From Climacium dendroides (taxonomy: Eukaryota > Streptophyta > Bryopsida > Hypnales > Climaciaceae): 64,000 nt of DNA. Positions 46,369 through 57,700 of the stretch are shown piece after piece. The position numbers were made by a program, and so were the translations under genes. The stretch lies in contig OX467091.1 in the NCBI GenBank assembly GCA_950106755.1, forward strand, positions 8,325,538 to 8,389,537, read 5' to 3'. Positions within the stretch are counted from its first letter, which is position 1; the number at the start of each line of letters is the position of its first letter. The notes below the pieces were generated by a model, which was not told where the DNA came from, did no database searches, and worked only from the letters and a program-made list of their open reading frames with translations.

Positions 46369-48420
46369 AAAATTAAGTCCCTATAGTGGCATTGATAAGT
46401 CTTTGCAATTAATTCACTCTTCACATCTTTAGTCTCGTGGTTCTAAAAAGTTGTATTGGAGTTGATGAATATAATTGTGGTGCCTAATAGTGTGGCTTCT
46501 ATTAGACACAAATAGGTGACATCACTTAGAAAGTTGTAGAATTTGTGACAACAAAGGGTTCACCTTCTGGATGAAGAGTTTGTAGAAAATATTCACTTCA
46601 AATCTACAAGCTTGTTTGCCATTTGATGAATCTTCAAAACAAGCTCTACAACCCTATTCAATAGACATTCATATGCGACTAGGTTAGTTTCAAACATTCA
46701 TACTTTTGGAAAGTATAAAATACATTAGATCATTGTAATTTAGTGTCAATTTCCTTAAAATGGCACCATTCCATTAAAATGATGCAGTAGACCCTCAAAT
46801 AAAGAAGGAATTAAATGCAATGATTTACTTATGGAATCAAGAGGGTATGGAGATGGAAGTCCTAGCTAGTCTTTAGTCACTGGTTAGAAAATTCAATAGC
46901 TAAAACTACCATTGCAAATACTATGAACTACTTGCAAGTACCAAGCTCAGTTTCAAGGCAATACTATATAAAAAAAAGACAAATTGTTACAAAGAATCAA
47001 TACAATGAAATAAAAATTAACATAAATAAATAAAAATAAAAAACTGTCCATTTGTGAGGACTTGATGGTGATTAAATTTTACCAAAAAATGAAATTGAAA
47101 CTATCTTCAATATTTGAAAGTGCTTGTACAAAGGAGCCCTATTTGCATAGACCTAGAGGACATAAAATAATTTATTTTTAAATGCTCCTTAGTAGGCATA
47201 TGCCTATCTAGTGTGGGAATAGACAATCAAAATTTAACCTCTAGATCATTCAATTTGGATACTTTTAACCCATAAATAACACGGAGGACATTTTTTGGCC
47301 AATGAATGACAAAAAATCTCTCCATATAGGATAGAAGTGCAACTATTCATCCTCCAAATTTTATGTGGAAAGGGAAGGCCTTTTATATTAGTTTGTCTTC
47401 CAATGAGTGCTTTTGCATTTTTTCAAGCCAATAATTCACATGGTATCCAAACAAATGATTTTCTATGGTGATTGGCTTGTCCTTTATGGGTTAACATAGT
47501 GAAAACCTCTAAATCTCAAAGTGTGAAAAATTTACAAAAAAAAATTAAATATATATATTTTTAATTTCTAAAAATAATGGATCTCATTACCATCAAATTA
47601 AATATTTCCAATACAAATTTCATACTCATTGATCTTGTGCTTCAAAAGTTATAGTGGATAATAACATCACTCCAATTGTGACAAAGAATAGGAATGGGGA
47701 ATTTCATTAAAATGGCAAATATTCTGTGACTTTGGCATTCCCACACTTCAAACCGGGCAGTCTAAACTCTATTAGAGTCTTAGATTTTGAAATCTATACC
47801 ATTAGTAGATATATGAAATCTATAAAATATGTAGATTTTGTAGACTGACCGATCTGAAATCTACATCTTTCCTAGATTTAATACATCTAGTAGTGGTGTA
47901 GAGTTCACAAATCTAGGACACTAATAGATTTCAGACTGCCTAGTCTAAACTGTGGGAATGGCACACTGTGAAAATGGCACATGGAATATCTCCATTTCAA
48001 TGGAATTCCCCATAGGACCAGTGTTTCTTGTAATGATCCTTTTGAAAATTATTGAAGATGAAATGCAATTTGCACATATTAATTAGCATACCTTTTAACA
48101 CATTCAATAAGCTTATGTAAGCATTTATAAGCACAAAATATTACTTGTATAATGGAATTGACACTAAATGATAAAACACAATGTCTAGTAGCCAAACTTA
48201 TAGCATATTACTAGTACCATTGCTCTAACCTAGTTCCAAATTCTAGGGCAACTGAGGACATGCCAAAACATAATGCTAAAAATGAAAAATGGAAAAGAAG
48301 AAGAAGAAGGCAATTTTATTAATTTTGCAGTATTCCATTACTTTGTCACTATTGAGAGCACCTATATAACTATACCAATCCTAGATGTTATACCTCTATG
48401 TACATATATGTTACAATTTT
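46369..48420. other. AT-rich right part of copy A2
   Basis: No gene is seen. About 47295-47490 is a dispersed repeat shared with 15620-15760. A MITE lies at 47696-48011. 48060-48220 aligns with 28030-28190. Confidence 0.5.
47696..48011. mobile_element. MITE of the GGGGAATTTCGTTAAAATGG family
   Basis: The ends GGGGAATTTCATTAAAATGG and CCATTTCAATGGAATTCCCC are inverted, with AT next to each end. The interior has the family's repeated TAGATTT...CTAGGAC motifs and a short AGACTG palindrome set. It is noncoding. Confidence 0.75.
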
Positions 48421-49660
48421 TGGTGCCGGAAGCGTGCTACTTTAACGAAATTAACATTCAAAGCATGTCGTCGTTCAGACGACCATTTCGTACCATCCCA
48501 TCCGAGGGTTCGTAAAATGCTGCATTCATTGTCAATGTCGACAGCAGACACAACATCTCTAGCCCGGATCCTGACTGTACGAAATCACTGAAGTCTTCCA
48601 TTGATTAAGCTTATATATGATACAACTACAGATCATGGTAGGGGTCAGGTTGTCAACGAACTAGCTACCCACAAACATTTGCCAAACAAAGAGGGACATG
48701 AAATTGTCAAGAGTACGTACGGCAGTACATCTCGATCAACAGGCAGCCTCCTCAAAACACAAATTCAACATTATGCACAACTGGCATAAAGTGTGGTACT
48801 TGTCGATCCACTGGATGCACTATGCAGTGACATCATGCTACAAAGGCGAAATCAAGCGCACGTACTCTGAAGAGGATGACCTCCACCAAGTTCATAATAA
48901 CAACAATCTCGTTAATTAAACCAGCGGTATTTCTCTACGTGGCCGGCACCTTTGGAGAACGCACGTTCTAAAACAAAAAACCATACCCGTCCTAGATTTA
49001 AGACAATTATTTATGAGTCGCATCTTGTGTGGTTGCCAAGAAGCATGAGAAATTGACGATTCATTGTCAGTGCGATCGAATCCAGTTGAATCGACAAGTC
49101 TAAGTAAGTTTTAAACACGCATGTTACTTACCTCACAATGTGCGGGACCAAAGCAATTTTTCGATATGTTTCTTGGGAGATGGATGGAGTCTCCACCACT
49201 AGCGACCCAGTGGCTAGTCCCAATTCATCAACTCCCAGCGCCTTCGAAAGCTGCTGAACTCCAATCCAAGTGAAGTTGAAGGTGCGCCTTGTGCACTCGT
49301 GTGATTGACCTCGACGTACCCCCGACCGAAATATTTCTCAGTCACCAGCCTCGCCACTCGAATCGATCTCCAAGGCAACCTCGGGCTCCGCTGCACTGCA
49401 CCTCCCCGGAAAGACAAACGGGTCCAAATCCAGAGCTCTCTTCAAGATAGAATTGAACGGACAACAATGGGAGTCATCAACTGTCAGTAATACGAAGTGT
49501 GCGATCGATCTGCTAGTCGGATGAAATCATGAAATTAAACCTTATGAGTGTGTGGCTGTACTTGTTCTTCGGTTCTGCCCTTGATTACGCCCCTAGTGGA
49601 ACTCGTGGAGAATCGAATCTGTCAAGTTGACACAAACCGGTCAAGAAAGTAGCTTGAGAG
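48420..49660. repeat. Triplicated segment, copy B3
   Basis: It is collinear with B1 and B2, directly after copy A2 as B1 follows A1. The GC-rich right end (49250-49450) reads open on both strands for 60-67 codons, but the frames are not conserved in the other copies. Confidence 0.75.
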
Positions 49661-50692
49661 TTGCTAAGGTTCAATATTAAATTGGGATATACTTTTGATC
49701 CGGCATATGATTCGGCATAACATTGGTGGCACTAGCGGTTTCAAATAAATAAATATTTTAGGTAGTACAGAAAGCGATGATCACTGGAAGGATGAATCTA
49801 TTTACATCCACAGAAATGGACGAAGCTAGCAATCTATGGAAGGTGCCTTCAACAGCAGAGGAACTTATTGAAAAAAGTAGCCTACACATGTTTCCAACAT
49901 TCCAATCTCCAAAGTTATCTTTCCAGGAATCAAGGAGAGCGACAGGCTGGAAGGGAAGGCCCGCAGAAGGCTTGGGTTGTACTCAAAGCCAAGTTATCCA
50001 ACCCAGCCTTCTCCGTTCTAGCTCTCTTAAAAGCGTTTGATGATCGTTTGATGATCGTGTGAGTCTTCGGGGCACAGAATCCAGTTTGCTGGGGAATCTC
50101 AGAAGTATTTGATGATTGTGTGAGTGCAAGCAGGATTCTCCTCCATTTTGTCTCCTTCTCTTGCTGGTCCAGTTACAAGAGCGGTTGTCCCCACTTGCTA
50201 TCAAGTCATCTCCCAAAGAATCTATAGATGGACAATTTTGTTAAAATGGCGAAATTCCGCTACTTTGGCAATTTTTACAGTTCAGAGCGGGCGGTCTGAA
50301 GTGTACAAAAATCTTAGATGTTTGAAATCTATACCTTTCTTAGATGTGTGAAATCTACATCAATGCTAGATGTTACTTTTCAATTCAGATTGCACGGTCT
50401 GAAGTTTATATTAGTCACTAATTTCTTAAATCTATAAGAACTCAAGATTCTTGAAAACTATACCTGTCCTAGATGTCACTTTTACAATTCAGAGTGGCCG
50501 GTCTGAAAATGGCACATGGAATACCGCCATTTTAACGAAATTCCCCATATTTCTGTGTTGGATGAACAACAAACTGAGGATGACCTGCATCCATGTACGA
50601 AGCATGCTCTGGTTCATGATGAAAGAGCCCTCTCATGAGCAGCTGTGCGTTCTTGATCCTGATGGCGACAGATAACTCCCCACTAGCACAGG
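49661..50692. other. Intergenic DNA before the copia element
   Basis: It holds a short coding-like stretch (49777-50040, plus; 87 codons, no domain recognised), a MITE at 50230-50546, and about 100 bp before the copia LTR that reads as a possible gene tail (ending LCVLDPDGDR and a stop at about 50675). Nothing here can be assigned with confidence. Confidence 0.4.
50230..50546. mobile_element. MITE of the GGGGAATTTCGTTAAAATGG family
   Basis: The right end (CCATTTTAACGAAATTCCCC) is typical. The left end reads GGACAATTTTGTTAAAATGG, slightly diverged. The interior matches 29202-29512 in inverted orientation, including GCGGGCGGTCTGAA. Confidence 0.7.
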
Positions 50693-50973
50693 TGTTAGAT
50701 ATAGTACTGTCGCAGGGGTAGCTCTCTCTCTCTCCCTCTGACGCCTCTACAGCATGTAGGAGCGTAGTACTGTTTTATGTATGCTCTGTGTGAGAGCTGT
50801 AGTGTGCTCTGCAACAGGCATGTTGCAGAGACTTGTGTAAGTCAGATATATTACGGTATAATATATGCGTGACTGGTTGCGAAGGGGGAAACTGTGAGTA
50901 CTGACCTTTACTGTGTAAAGGTTTGATCACCACGTCAATCTATCGTCATGAATTGCTTGCTTTAATTCCAACA
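50693..50973 (+). repeat. 5' LTR of the copia element
   Basis: It starts TGTTAGATATAG and ends TTCCAACA (TG...CA), 281 bp, directly followed by the primer site. It contains a CT microsatellite (50720-50736) and a TATA-like stretch (TATAATATATGCG, about 50858) that may belong to its promoter. There is no second LTR for comparison, so the left end is inferred from the TG start and distance. Confidence 0.65.
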
Positions 50974-50985
50974 GGTTATGGGCCC
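50974..50985 (+). promoter_or_regulatory. Primer-binding site of copia type (half initiator tRNA-Met)
   Basis: GGTTATGGGCCC directly follows the LTR. It is complementary to the internal GGGCCCAUAACC of initiator tRNA-Met, the site used by Drosophila copia, which primes from a cleaved 5' half-tRNA rather than from the tRNA 3' end. It does not start with TGG, in agreement with that mechanism. Confidence 0.7.
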
Positions 50986-51088
50986 TATCTTTACTCTCTA
51001 AAACTGTGCTAGTTTTTCGTTTTTCGTTTTTTTTTTCTATTCTTCTTGTTGCTTATCTCAACCTAGTTGTTTAGTTCTGTCCGGCACC

Positions 51089-51940
51089 ATGTCAGACGAT
51101 GGCCGAGATCTCGGTGGTATCACCAGGTTCAAAAGACAAAACTTCCATATCTAGAAATTTCAGATGTGCGCTGTCCTCCTTGGGAGGGAGCTTATGGACG
51201 TAGTAGACGGTACTGAAACTAAACCAATAGAAACAGCTGAAGCTGCTGACAAAGCTGCGTGGCGTCGCAAGGACAACCAAGCAGTTAGTCTCCTTTGTCA
51301 GGCTATAGATGAGAGCATGCTCAAGCACATCACTAGTTGTGTCTCGTCGAAACAGATCTGGGATAAACTCAAGTTATTCCATGAATAGAATGCTTCCAAA
51401 AATATCCACTCACTTCAACAGGAGTTTTATAAGTGTGTCATGAGTCAGGGGGAAAGTATTGCTGACTTTGTCGGAAAGCTTGATGTCATAGTACAACAGC
51501 TAGCGGCTCGTGGGGACACCACCTTTAACGAACAAGCTGTTATTTCCAAGATCTTGTGCAACTTACCGGAGGGATTTGATAGTTTAATCCCAACCTGGAG
51601 GATGCAACCAGATGCGGCCAAAACCCTGGATAACCTCACTTTACAGTTATTACAAACTGAGGGCATTCTTAAGTCTCGGATAGATGAGATTACATCAACT
51701 GCAGCTTACGTAGCTGCAACTAACGCCAAAAGCTCAGAGTACACTCTCGAGCAACGTACTGCGAGGAGAAAAGAAATCAGTGACCGCAAGAAAACCACCA
51801 AGTGTTGGAGGTGTGGTGTACTTGGGCATTGGGGGCGAGAATGTAACGCCAGTGAAGCTGAACAAAAGCGACACCAAGAATCACAGAACCAAGGTCAGAG
51901 CAGCTGTGACCAAACTAAAGCGAAACCATTTGGGCATTGA
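51089..51940 (+). pseudogene. Copia gag
   Basis: The ATG at 51089 (CACCATG) opens a frame interrupted by TAG at about 51146, TAG at 51386 and TGA at 51938, all in one frame with the downstream integrase. It has the gag-polypeptide (UBN2-like) fold pattern (KQIWDKLKLFHE, LQQEFYKCVMSQGESIADFVGKL split by a stop) and a CCHC knuckle, CWRCGVLGHWGREC. About 284 codons. Confidence 0.85.
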
Positions 51941-51946
51941 GCATTT

Positions 51947-53404
51947 GTGGCCACTGTGGACTTCAATCCACAAGAGTCATCGTTTTGGTACGTGGATAGT
52001 GGGTGTACCGAACATATGACGGATAATCGGAGCTATTTTTCAACATACCACGATGTATCCATGGAGCGGAGACCTGTTCAAAGGATTGGCAGTACAACGT
52101 TCACGGTGGCTGGAGTCGGAGACGTCGTCATCAAGATCAAGACTGACGACGGCTACAGTTTTGGAACTCTCACTGGGGTAATTCATGTCCCATTGCTTGG
52201 TCGTAATTTGTTTTCGTCTTATGTTGCATCACAGAAGAAAATATACACCCTTCACACAGACACAGGGTGTCAAATGTTTGATGAGGGACAAGTTGTTATG
52301 ACAGGGGTCGTTTATAATAGAATGTATAAGCTTAATATAGAAGTCGTTCAATCTGGTGGCATAGCCACTGCCTTACCAGCAGTGTCGTTTAAAATACCCA
52401 CCTCCATAGATAGCATACAAACCCTTGATACCTGGCATAGACGGCTCGCGCATGTTAGTCATGCTACGATCCAAAAGATGGCAGCTCAAGGAACAGTTGA
52501 TGGTTTAGTATTGAATAGTACAAGCAAAACCTTTTGTCCTGGATGTGTTTATGGAAAACATGCCAGAGCACCTTTCCCGTCTAACGAGTACCGAAAGCGG
52601 TCGCAAACAGTAGGCGATCTGATACACTCAGACCTCTACGGTCCTATGAGCTCGCCCTCAGTGGGAGGCGCTCTTTATTTTGTTTTGTTTAAAGATGACT
52701 ACTCAGGCTTCAGGGTCATACAATGTCTCAAGTCCAAGACCGAGACACTTGCCGCCTTCCAGAGTTTTGTCGATCAACTCAAACGAGAAACTGGCAACAC
52801 TGTAAAAATCATCCGGAGCGATCGGGGCACTGAATATACAAGTAAGCTGTTTACTAGCTATTTGACGCAGCAAGCGATCAAACAAGAATTGACTTCACCG
52901 TACACACTGGAGCAGAATGGAGCATCAGAGCGTGATAATCGGACAATTGTGGAAGTAGTACGCAGCATGCTGCATGGGTCACAAGTCCACATCCGATTCT
53001 GGGCAGAAGCGGCACACACAGCCGTGTACACTCTCAACCGAACATCGACAAGAACCGTGACAGACAGCACCCCTTTCGAAATTTGGTATAGAACCAAGCC
53101 TTCACTCTCACATATGAGAATTTTTGGATCCACGGCCTACGTCTACGTTCCAAAAGAGCTTCACAAGAAGTTGGCATCCAAAAGCCGGAAGGGCATCTTC
53201 ATGGGGTATTCTGCAACCAGCAAGGCTTATCGAGTCTGGAGTAATGAGCTGCAAAGGATGGACGAGAGCCGCGATGTCTTGTTTAATGAAGCCAGCTTGG
53301 AGGCAGGATTGGTCAACAATGAAAATTCGGATTGGTTTGGCATTGAAGGAGAATCTGACCCGAATGTGTGCCTCGCATCCTCCTCGCACCAGCTTTTGTC
53401 CTAG
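51947..53404 (+). pseudogene. Copia protease and integrase
   Basis: The frame continues gag after one TGA. Protease: WYVDSGCTEHMTDN, with the catalytic DSG. Then the GAG-pre-integrase zinc region (WHRRLAHVSH and CPGCVYGKHAR), the integrase core with Asp in HSDLYGPM, Asp in RSDRGTEY and Glu in QNGASERDNR (D35E), and the FGSTAYVYVP and GIFMGY motifs of copia C-terminal integrase. It ends at a TAG at 53402 after a frameshift near 53370. Confidence 0.9.
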
Positions 53405-53915
53405 TTGCCCAACAACCAGTCAAACCCACCCCTGCCCCACCCCTAGTTATCCTTGATATTGTTAGTTCACCACCAAAAGTCGACTCCGATGATGTACATG
53501 CAGACGTCGACAACGCTCATGCAGTTGTTGATCTAGCCCACATCCCCGATAGCCCCAGTGACCCAATTGCATCTCCAGGCAAACGAACAGACTCACAACC
53601 CGATGCCGATCATGCGGAGTACCCAATAGTAGAAGATTCATCCGACCATCAACATATTGAACTAGTGGGAGATGATGCAGAACCGAGCATAGTTGGCGAA
53701 CAACATCCTACTCGTCCTCGAAACCCGCCAGCCCGCCTCGGTGATTGGATCTACCCGGTCAATCGAAACTCCTATGCGTGTATTGCTCGAATGGAGATCC
53801 CCAACGAACCTGAAACCTATGCTGAAGCGATGGCATCGCCAGAAAAGGAGCATTGGCTTGTAGCCATGCGAGAGGAGTATGAGTCACTTGTTCGAAATGA
53901 TACGTGGTCACTGGG
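53368..53915 (+). pseudogene. Copia linker and start of RT, truncated
   Basis: In the next frame, an acidic Pro-rich linker is followed by the conserved entry to the copia RT (ETYAEAMASPEKEHWLVAMR and NDTWSL). Copia similarity ends here; the next residues do not match an RT. The frame stays open by chance to 54027. Confidence 0.75.
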
Positions 53916-54727
53916 TGAAAGTACACTAGACCCTTGTACTTTTGCAGTCACAATGCATTTTTTGACCAAGTACATGAACTTTGTACTTCAAAAGAGTATG
54001 AAAATTAAATTTTTGGGGGGGAATTGATTTCATAGATGAATAGATAAGATTGTTAAGATCATGTTTGCATTGATACAAGGGCCAAAATTTTTGTTTATCC
54101 ATGTTACTTTAGTAGTTTTGTCAATATCACTCAGAATGTCACAAGTACTTAAAAATTAAAAAAGTACTTAAAAGTCAATTAAAGATTGCTTATATTTTTT
54201 TGGAATTCTTGGAGGAAGTGGATTGTGAAATGGCCTTTTCAGAACTGTTAAAAGATTGGTCATCGAATTATTCATTTGGCACAGATCTAGGAATTAGTAC
54301 TTGTATTTTTGGCAGGGCAAAACTGTACTTAAAATTATTCTTTTTGTCTTTATAAGGGCAAATTCTAGCAGCCCAAAGCCAGTTACAGGTTGGCTACTTA
54401 GCAGATGTGCGGAAAAAGGCTTTTTCCGCCGTCTTTGAGTGCACACTTTTTTGTGGCCAATGTGTATAAGTAGTACAATGAGTACTTATTCTGAATACTA
54501 TTCACATGGATTTACAGAAATGAGATCCTAAATTCTCGGAGCGCCAAGCAAAAGATTCTGCCGCCTCCACTATCCTCCGTGTTTTGACATCAGTTCAGTC
54601 TCCCTGTGAACGTTGCCGCCGCTTTGTTGTCTTACTTTGCATGTCCAGAGTTGTAGTGTTCAACTAGTTTTCTCAAACATACCAAGCTTTCACTACCACT
54701 TGATGCAATTGCTTCTTGTTTGGCTGC
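53916..54727. other. AGTAC-rich DNA upstream of the DDE-like gene
   Basis: The copia sequence ends near 53915 and an AT-rich stretch begins that is dense in AGTAC/GTACTT motifs (for example 54147, 54167, 54296, 54472, 54481). It probably holds the promoter and 5' end of the gene at 54728. No clean terminal inverted repeat was found. Confidence 0.5.
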
Positions 54728-57700
54728 ATGATGTCCAAATCCAAACAGTCTCCATTGGTACAAAGATTGATTACTTCATACTTCCCCGCAAGAAACACGC
54801 AATTGGGATTGCTCTCCCTTACTACTGAGTTAGATTCCCTATTCTACACACATGATAGCAAGAGTAGTGAATTTTGTTATGTTTCTAAAACCCCTGTGTC
54901 CCAACTAGGGAATTCTAACTATTACTTGGGCAAGTGCAACACCGTGTCTGAGGAGTCCCCCAAACAAGCAATAGTAGATATATGCGCAGTTTCCCTCAAT
55001 TCCTTTGGTAGCTTTAGCAATGTCCCTTCCCTCTCTGATGTGAACTTCTCTCTAGGTTCTCCCACTGGTAGCAGCGAGTCCGTTGCATTCAGGAGGTGAA
55101 AGGTGGTACCTCTATTTGGTGAGTTATTTGGAATTTTGATGTCAACTTGTTTCACTAGTTTCCTTGCATTCAGCCGATGTCAGTCAAATAGCGGAGTTTT
55201 CCCTTAGTCAAGCCATGTGAACCCACGCATGGAATTACTCCGAATCTTGTTGTAGAGAGTAGTTCTTCAACTTCACACTGTTTAGATTCACACCAAGTTT
55301 CTTGAGTTCACAGGGTTTAGATGTAGTAAGTTTTCTTCTTGTATGCTAATACATTGATTGTGAACGGTAGCCATTGATTTGATTTTGTTGTGGTTGTCGT
55401 GAGGTGCACAATCCTCCTTTTTATGAACTCACGTTTTCCATTTTCATTTAACGACCTTCAGTTTCTTGGCTTGTAGGCTGTTGTTTATGGGAAATTCTGC
55501 AAAGAGACAACGGCAACGACATGGAATTTGTCGACCTGGTCCTGCAGCCAGGGAAATTGCAACGAGGTTGGTAGATGATGAGAGAATTGCTTCTCAAAAC
55601 GGCGCGAGAGTGCGTAAGGCTAATCAGAGAGCACGTGAGAGAGAGAGAGAAGAAAAAATAAGAGATCTTGTTGCAGAGCCTCCCGATCGGGATGTCAATG
55701 ACCGACTGTCTGTGAGAGAGTTAAACAGGGTATCTTTGCGAATAGCTCAGTTTATAGTTGGAGAATTACGGGATTGTCCAGGACCTCATAATAGAAAGGA
55801 TGTTGTTGAGAGACTCATGAGACACAACTCTTTCTGGCCTCTTTTACCTGTCTATTATCCCAGACCTCAAGAGGCAAAAGTCATTCATGCTTTCATGGAA
55901 AACTTTAAAAATGAGTTGCAGTTGGTGAAGGTGGCAAACTCCAATGATCTGTTAGCAAGGAAGAGTGCACTGTTAGATGCTGCTGTGAGTTTGGGAGTTC
56001 ATGGGGTGTCAGCCTTGTCTTGAGTACTGGAAATTTCTACTGATAGCCTCAACTTAGCTATGAACCGAAGAGTGTATGGGTTGAATCCCGATGAGAGAGT
56101 GCCTCGACTTCGTTTGAACCGTCAAAAGAGAGAAGGACTGTCCGAGTATATAAAACAACAGGTTGAAGAATGGTGGAATAGTCAGACCAAGGTTTCGCCA
56201 AATAAGAAAGATGTAATCAGACACAATGTTGGAAGAAATCTTTGGGCCGAACCTCATCCTACACATTACCTTTGTGAGACACAGGTAATCTTCAACTCCC
56301 TCTTAAATTATGCAATACTTAGTTCCTCTTCATCTTCCTTTGAAGTTGTACACATTATGTATTGTTCACGGTATTGTATGCAATTTCAAATTTCAAATTC
56401 AACCTCATGTGTACCATAGATTACACTCAAAGCTCTATGTTTTTCATTTCTATACTTGTGAACAGCAGAAAGTATTGATGTAGGCACAAAAAAATGTCAA
56501 TATTCAAAGTGGTATCAATTGTACAAGAATTTTGTATACTACATACTATGCAGCTCGTTCGTTTGTATTGGAACTGTACTCCTAGTTTATTCTCTAAGTA
56601 TCAAAGAGATCTCTCAAAGTACGTAGTCAAAATTTGTGTTTGAAGTTTGTACTCTTCATGTACACATAGGTTGAAAGGATACATACTATGATCACTTTTT
56701 GCATTAGGTGAAGTTTTTAGATCTGTAGTTATTAAGTACTACGTACTTAATACTGTGGATTAGTATTTTTGAAGTACTGGTGCTTTTCTGTATCTATGAC
56801 AGAAAAATATATGTACTATATTTGTTAGTATGTTTGAAGTACTAACGTATTTTGTGTATCGGAGATCTAGTACTGTAAATACTTATTGTGCACCATTTGT
56901 ACACATCGCAACTATCTGTACTTTGGTTGTATTTTGTTTCATTACTTTAAGTACAATTAGTATGACATTTTCCTGGGTGACAGACAGCATTCTTCTTGCG
57001 TTTCAAGGAGGTTCATCCAGAATGCAGCGTGCGACAAAGAGCTTTTGAGAGGCTGAAACCCTGGTTTATTCGGAAACTGAAGGAACGGAACACTTGCTGC
57101 TATATCTATCACGTTCAGATGGACTTCATGATGATTGCCTTGAGCATTCTTAGAGATAAGCAAAGGGGGTTACATTGTAGTATTTCTTGCACATGTGAAT
57201 GTTCTATTTGTAAGGGTGAGATTCTAGGGGTTTGTCATGCACATGAGGCAGTTTTCAAGCGGATCACTTTAATGTGGGAGTCCTGTGTATGTCCTAAAGG
57301 GGAACTGGATGTCTGGCACAAGCTTGAATGCCTCATGGGTGAGTGTCCATATTGTGGATTTGAGTTATTTGCCCTTTGCCCTCTAGAGTTAAGCAGTACT
57401 GACTCATTCATTGTGAAGTGGAAGTGCTTTGAATACTATGAGGTTGGAATTGATCAAAGAACTGGGAAGCCCAAGAAGCGGTTGAGGGAGGCTTTTAAGG
57501 ACACCCCTGTGCAAGAATTCTTGGCCTATATGGAGAAGACAGTCTCCACATTCATCACTCACAACTTCAAAGCAAGGTGGCAGGATGAGCAATGCCAACT
57601 CATGATGAAGAACATTCCAGAGGGAGTACTTGTATCTCACATTGATTTTGCTGAAAACTATACTTTTGCTATTCAGAATGAAGTGCAAAGTCTTTATTAT

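Larger units (their letters stand above)
42765..48420. repeat. Segmental duplication copy A2
   Basis: This is the counterpart of 22710-28400 in direct orientation, about 20 kb away. It contains DUF247 copy 2 and two MITE insertions (46118-46364 and 47696-48011) not present in A1. It begins with sequence matching the 3' flank of the DUF641 gene, although no DUF641 coding sequence is present here. Confidence 0.8.
50693..53915 (+). mobile_element. Ty1/copia retrotransposon, 3'-truncated
   Basis: It has a 5' LTR, a primer site, gag with a zinc knuckle, protease, integrase and only the first about 35 residues of the RT domain, after which similarity stops near 53915. The order protease-integrase-RT is diagnostic of copia. 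No 3' LTR is found in the rest of the window. The coding frame is broken by three stops in gag and a frameshift between integrase and RT. Confidence 0.85.

Noticed and set aside
55985..56057. Small intron that would remove the in-frame TGA of the DDE-like gene
   Set aside because: A GTGAGT donor and a TTAG acceptor exist, but removing 73 bases breaks the reading frame that is otherwise shared on both sides. The TGA is more likely a nonsense change.
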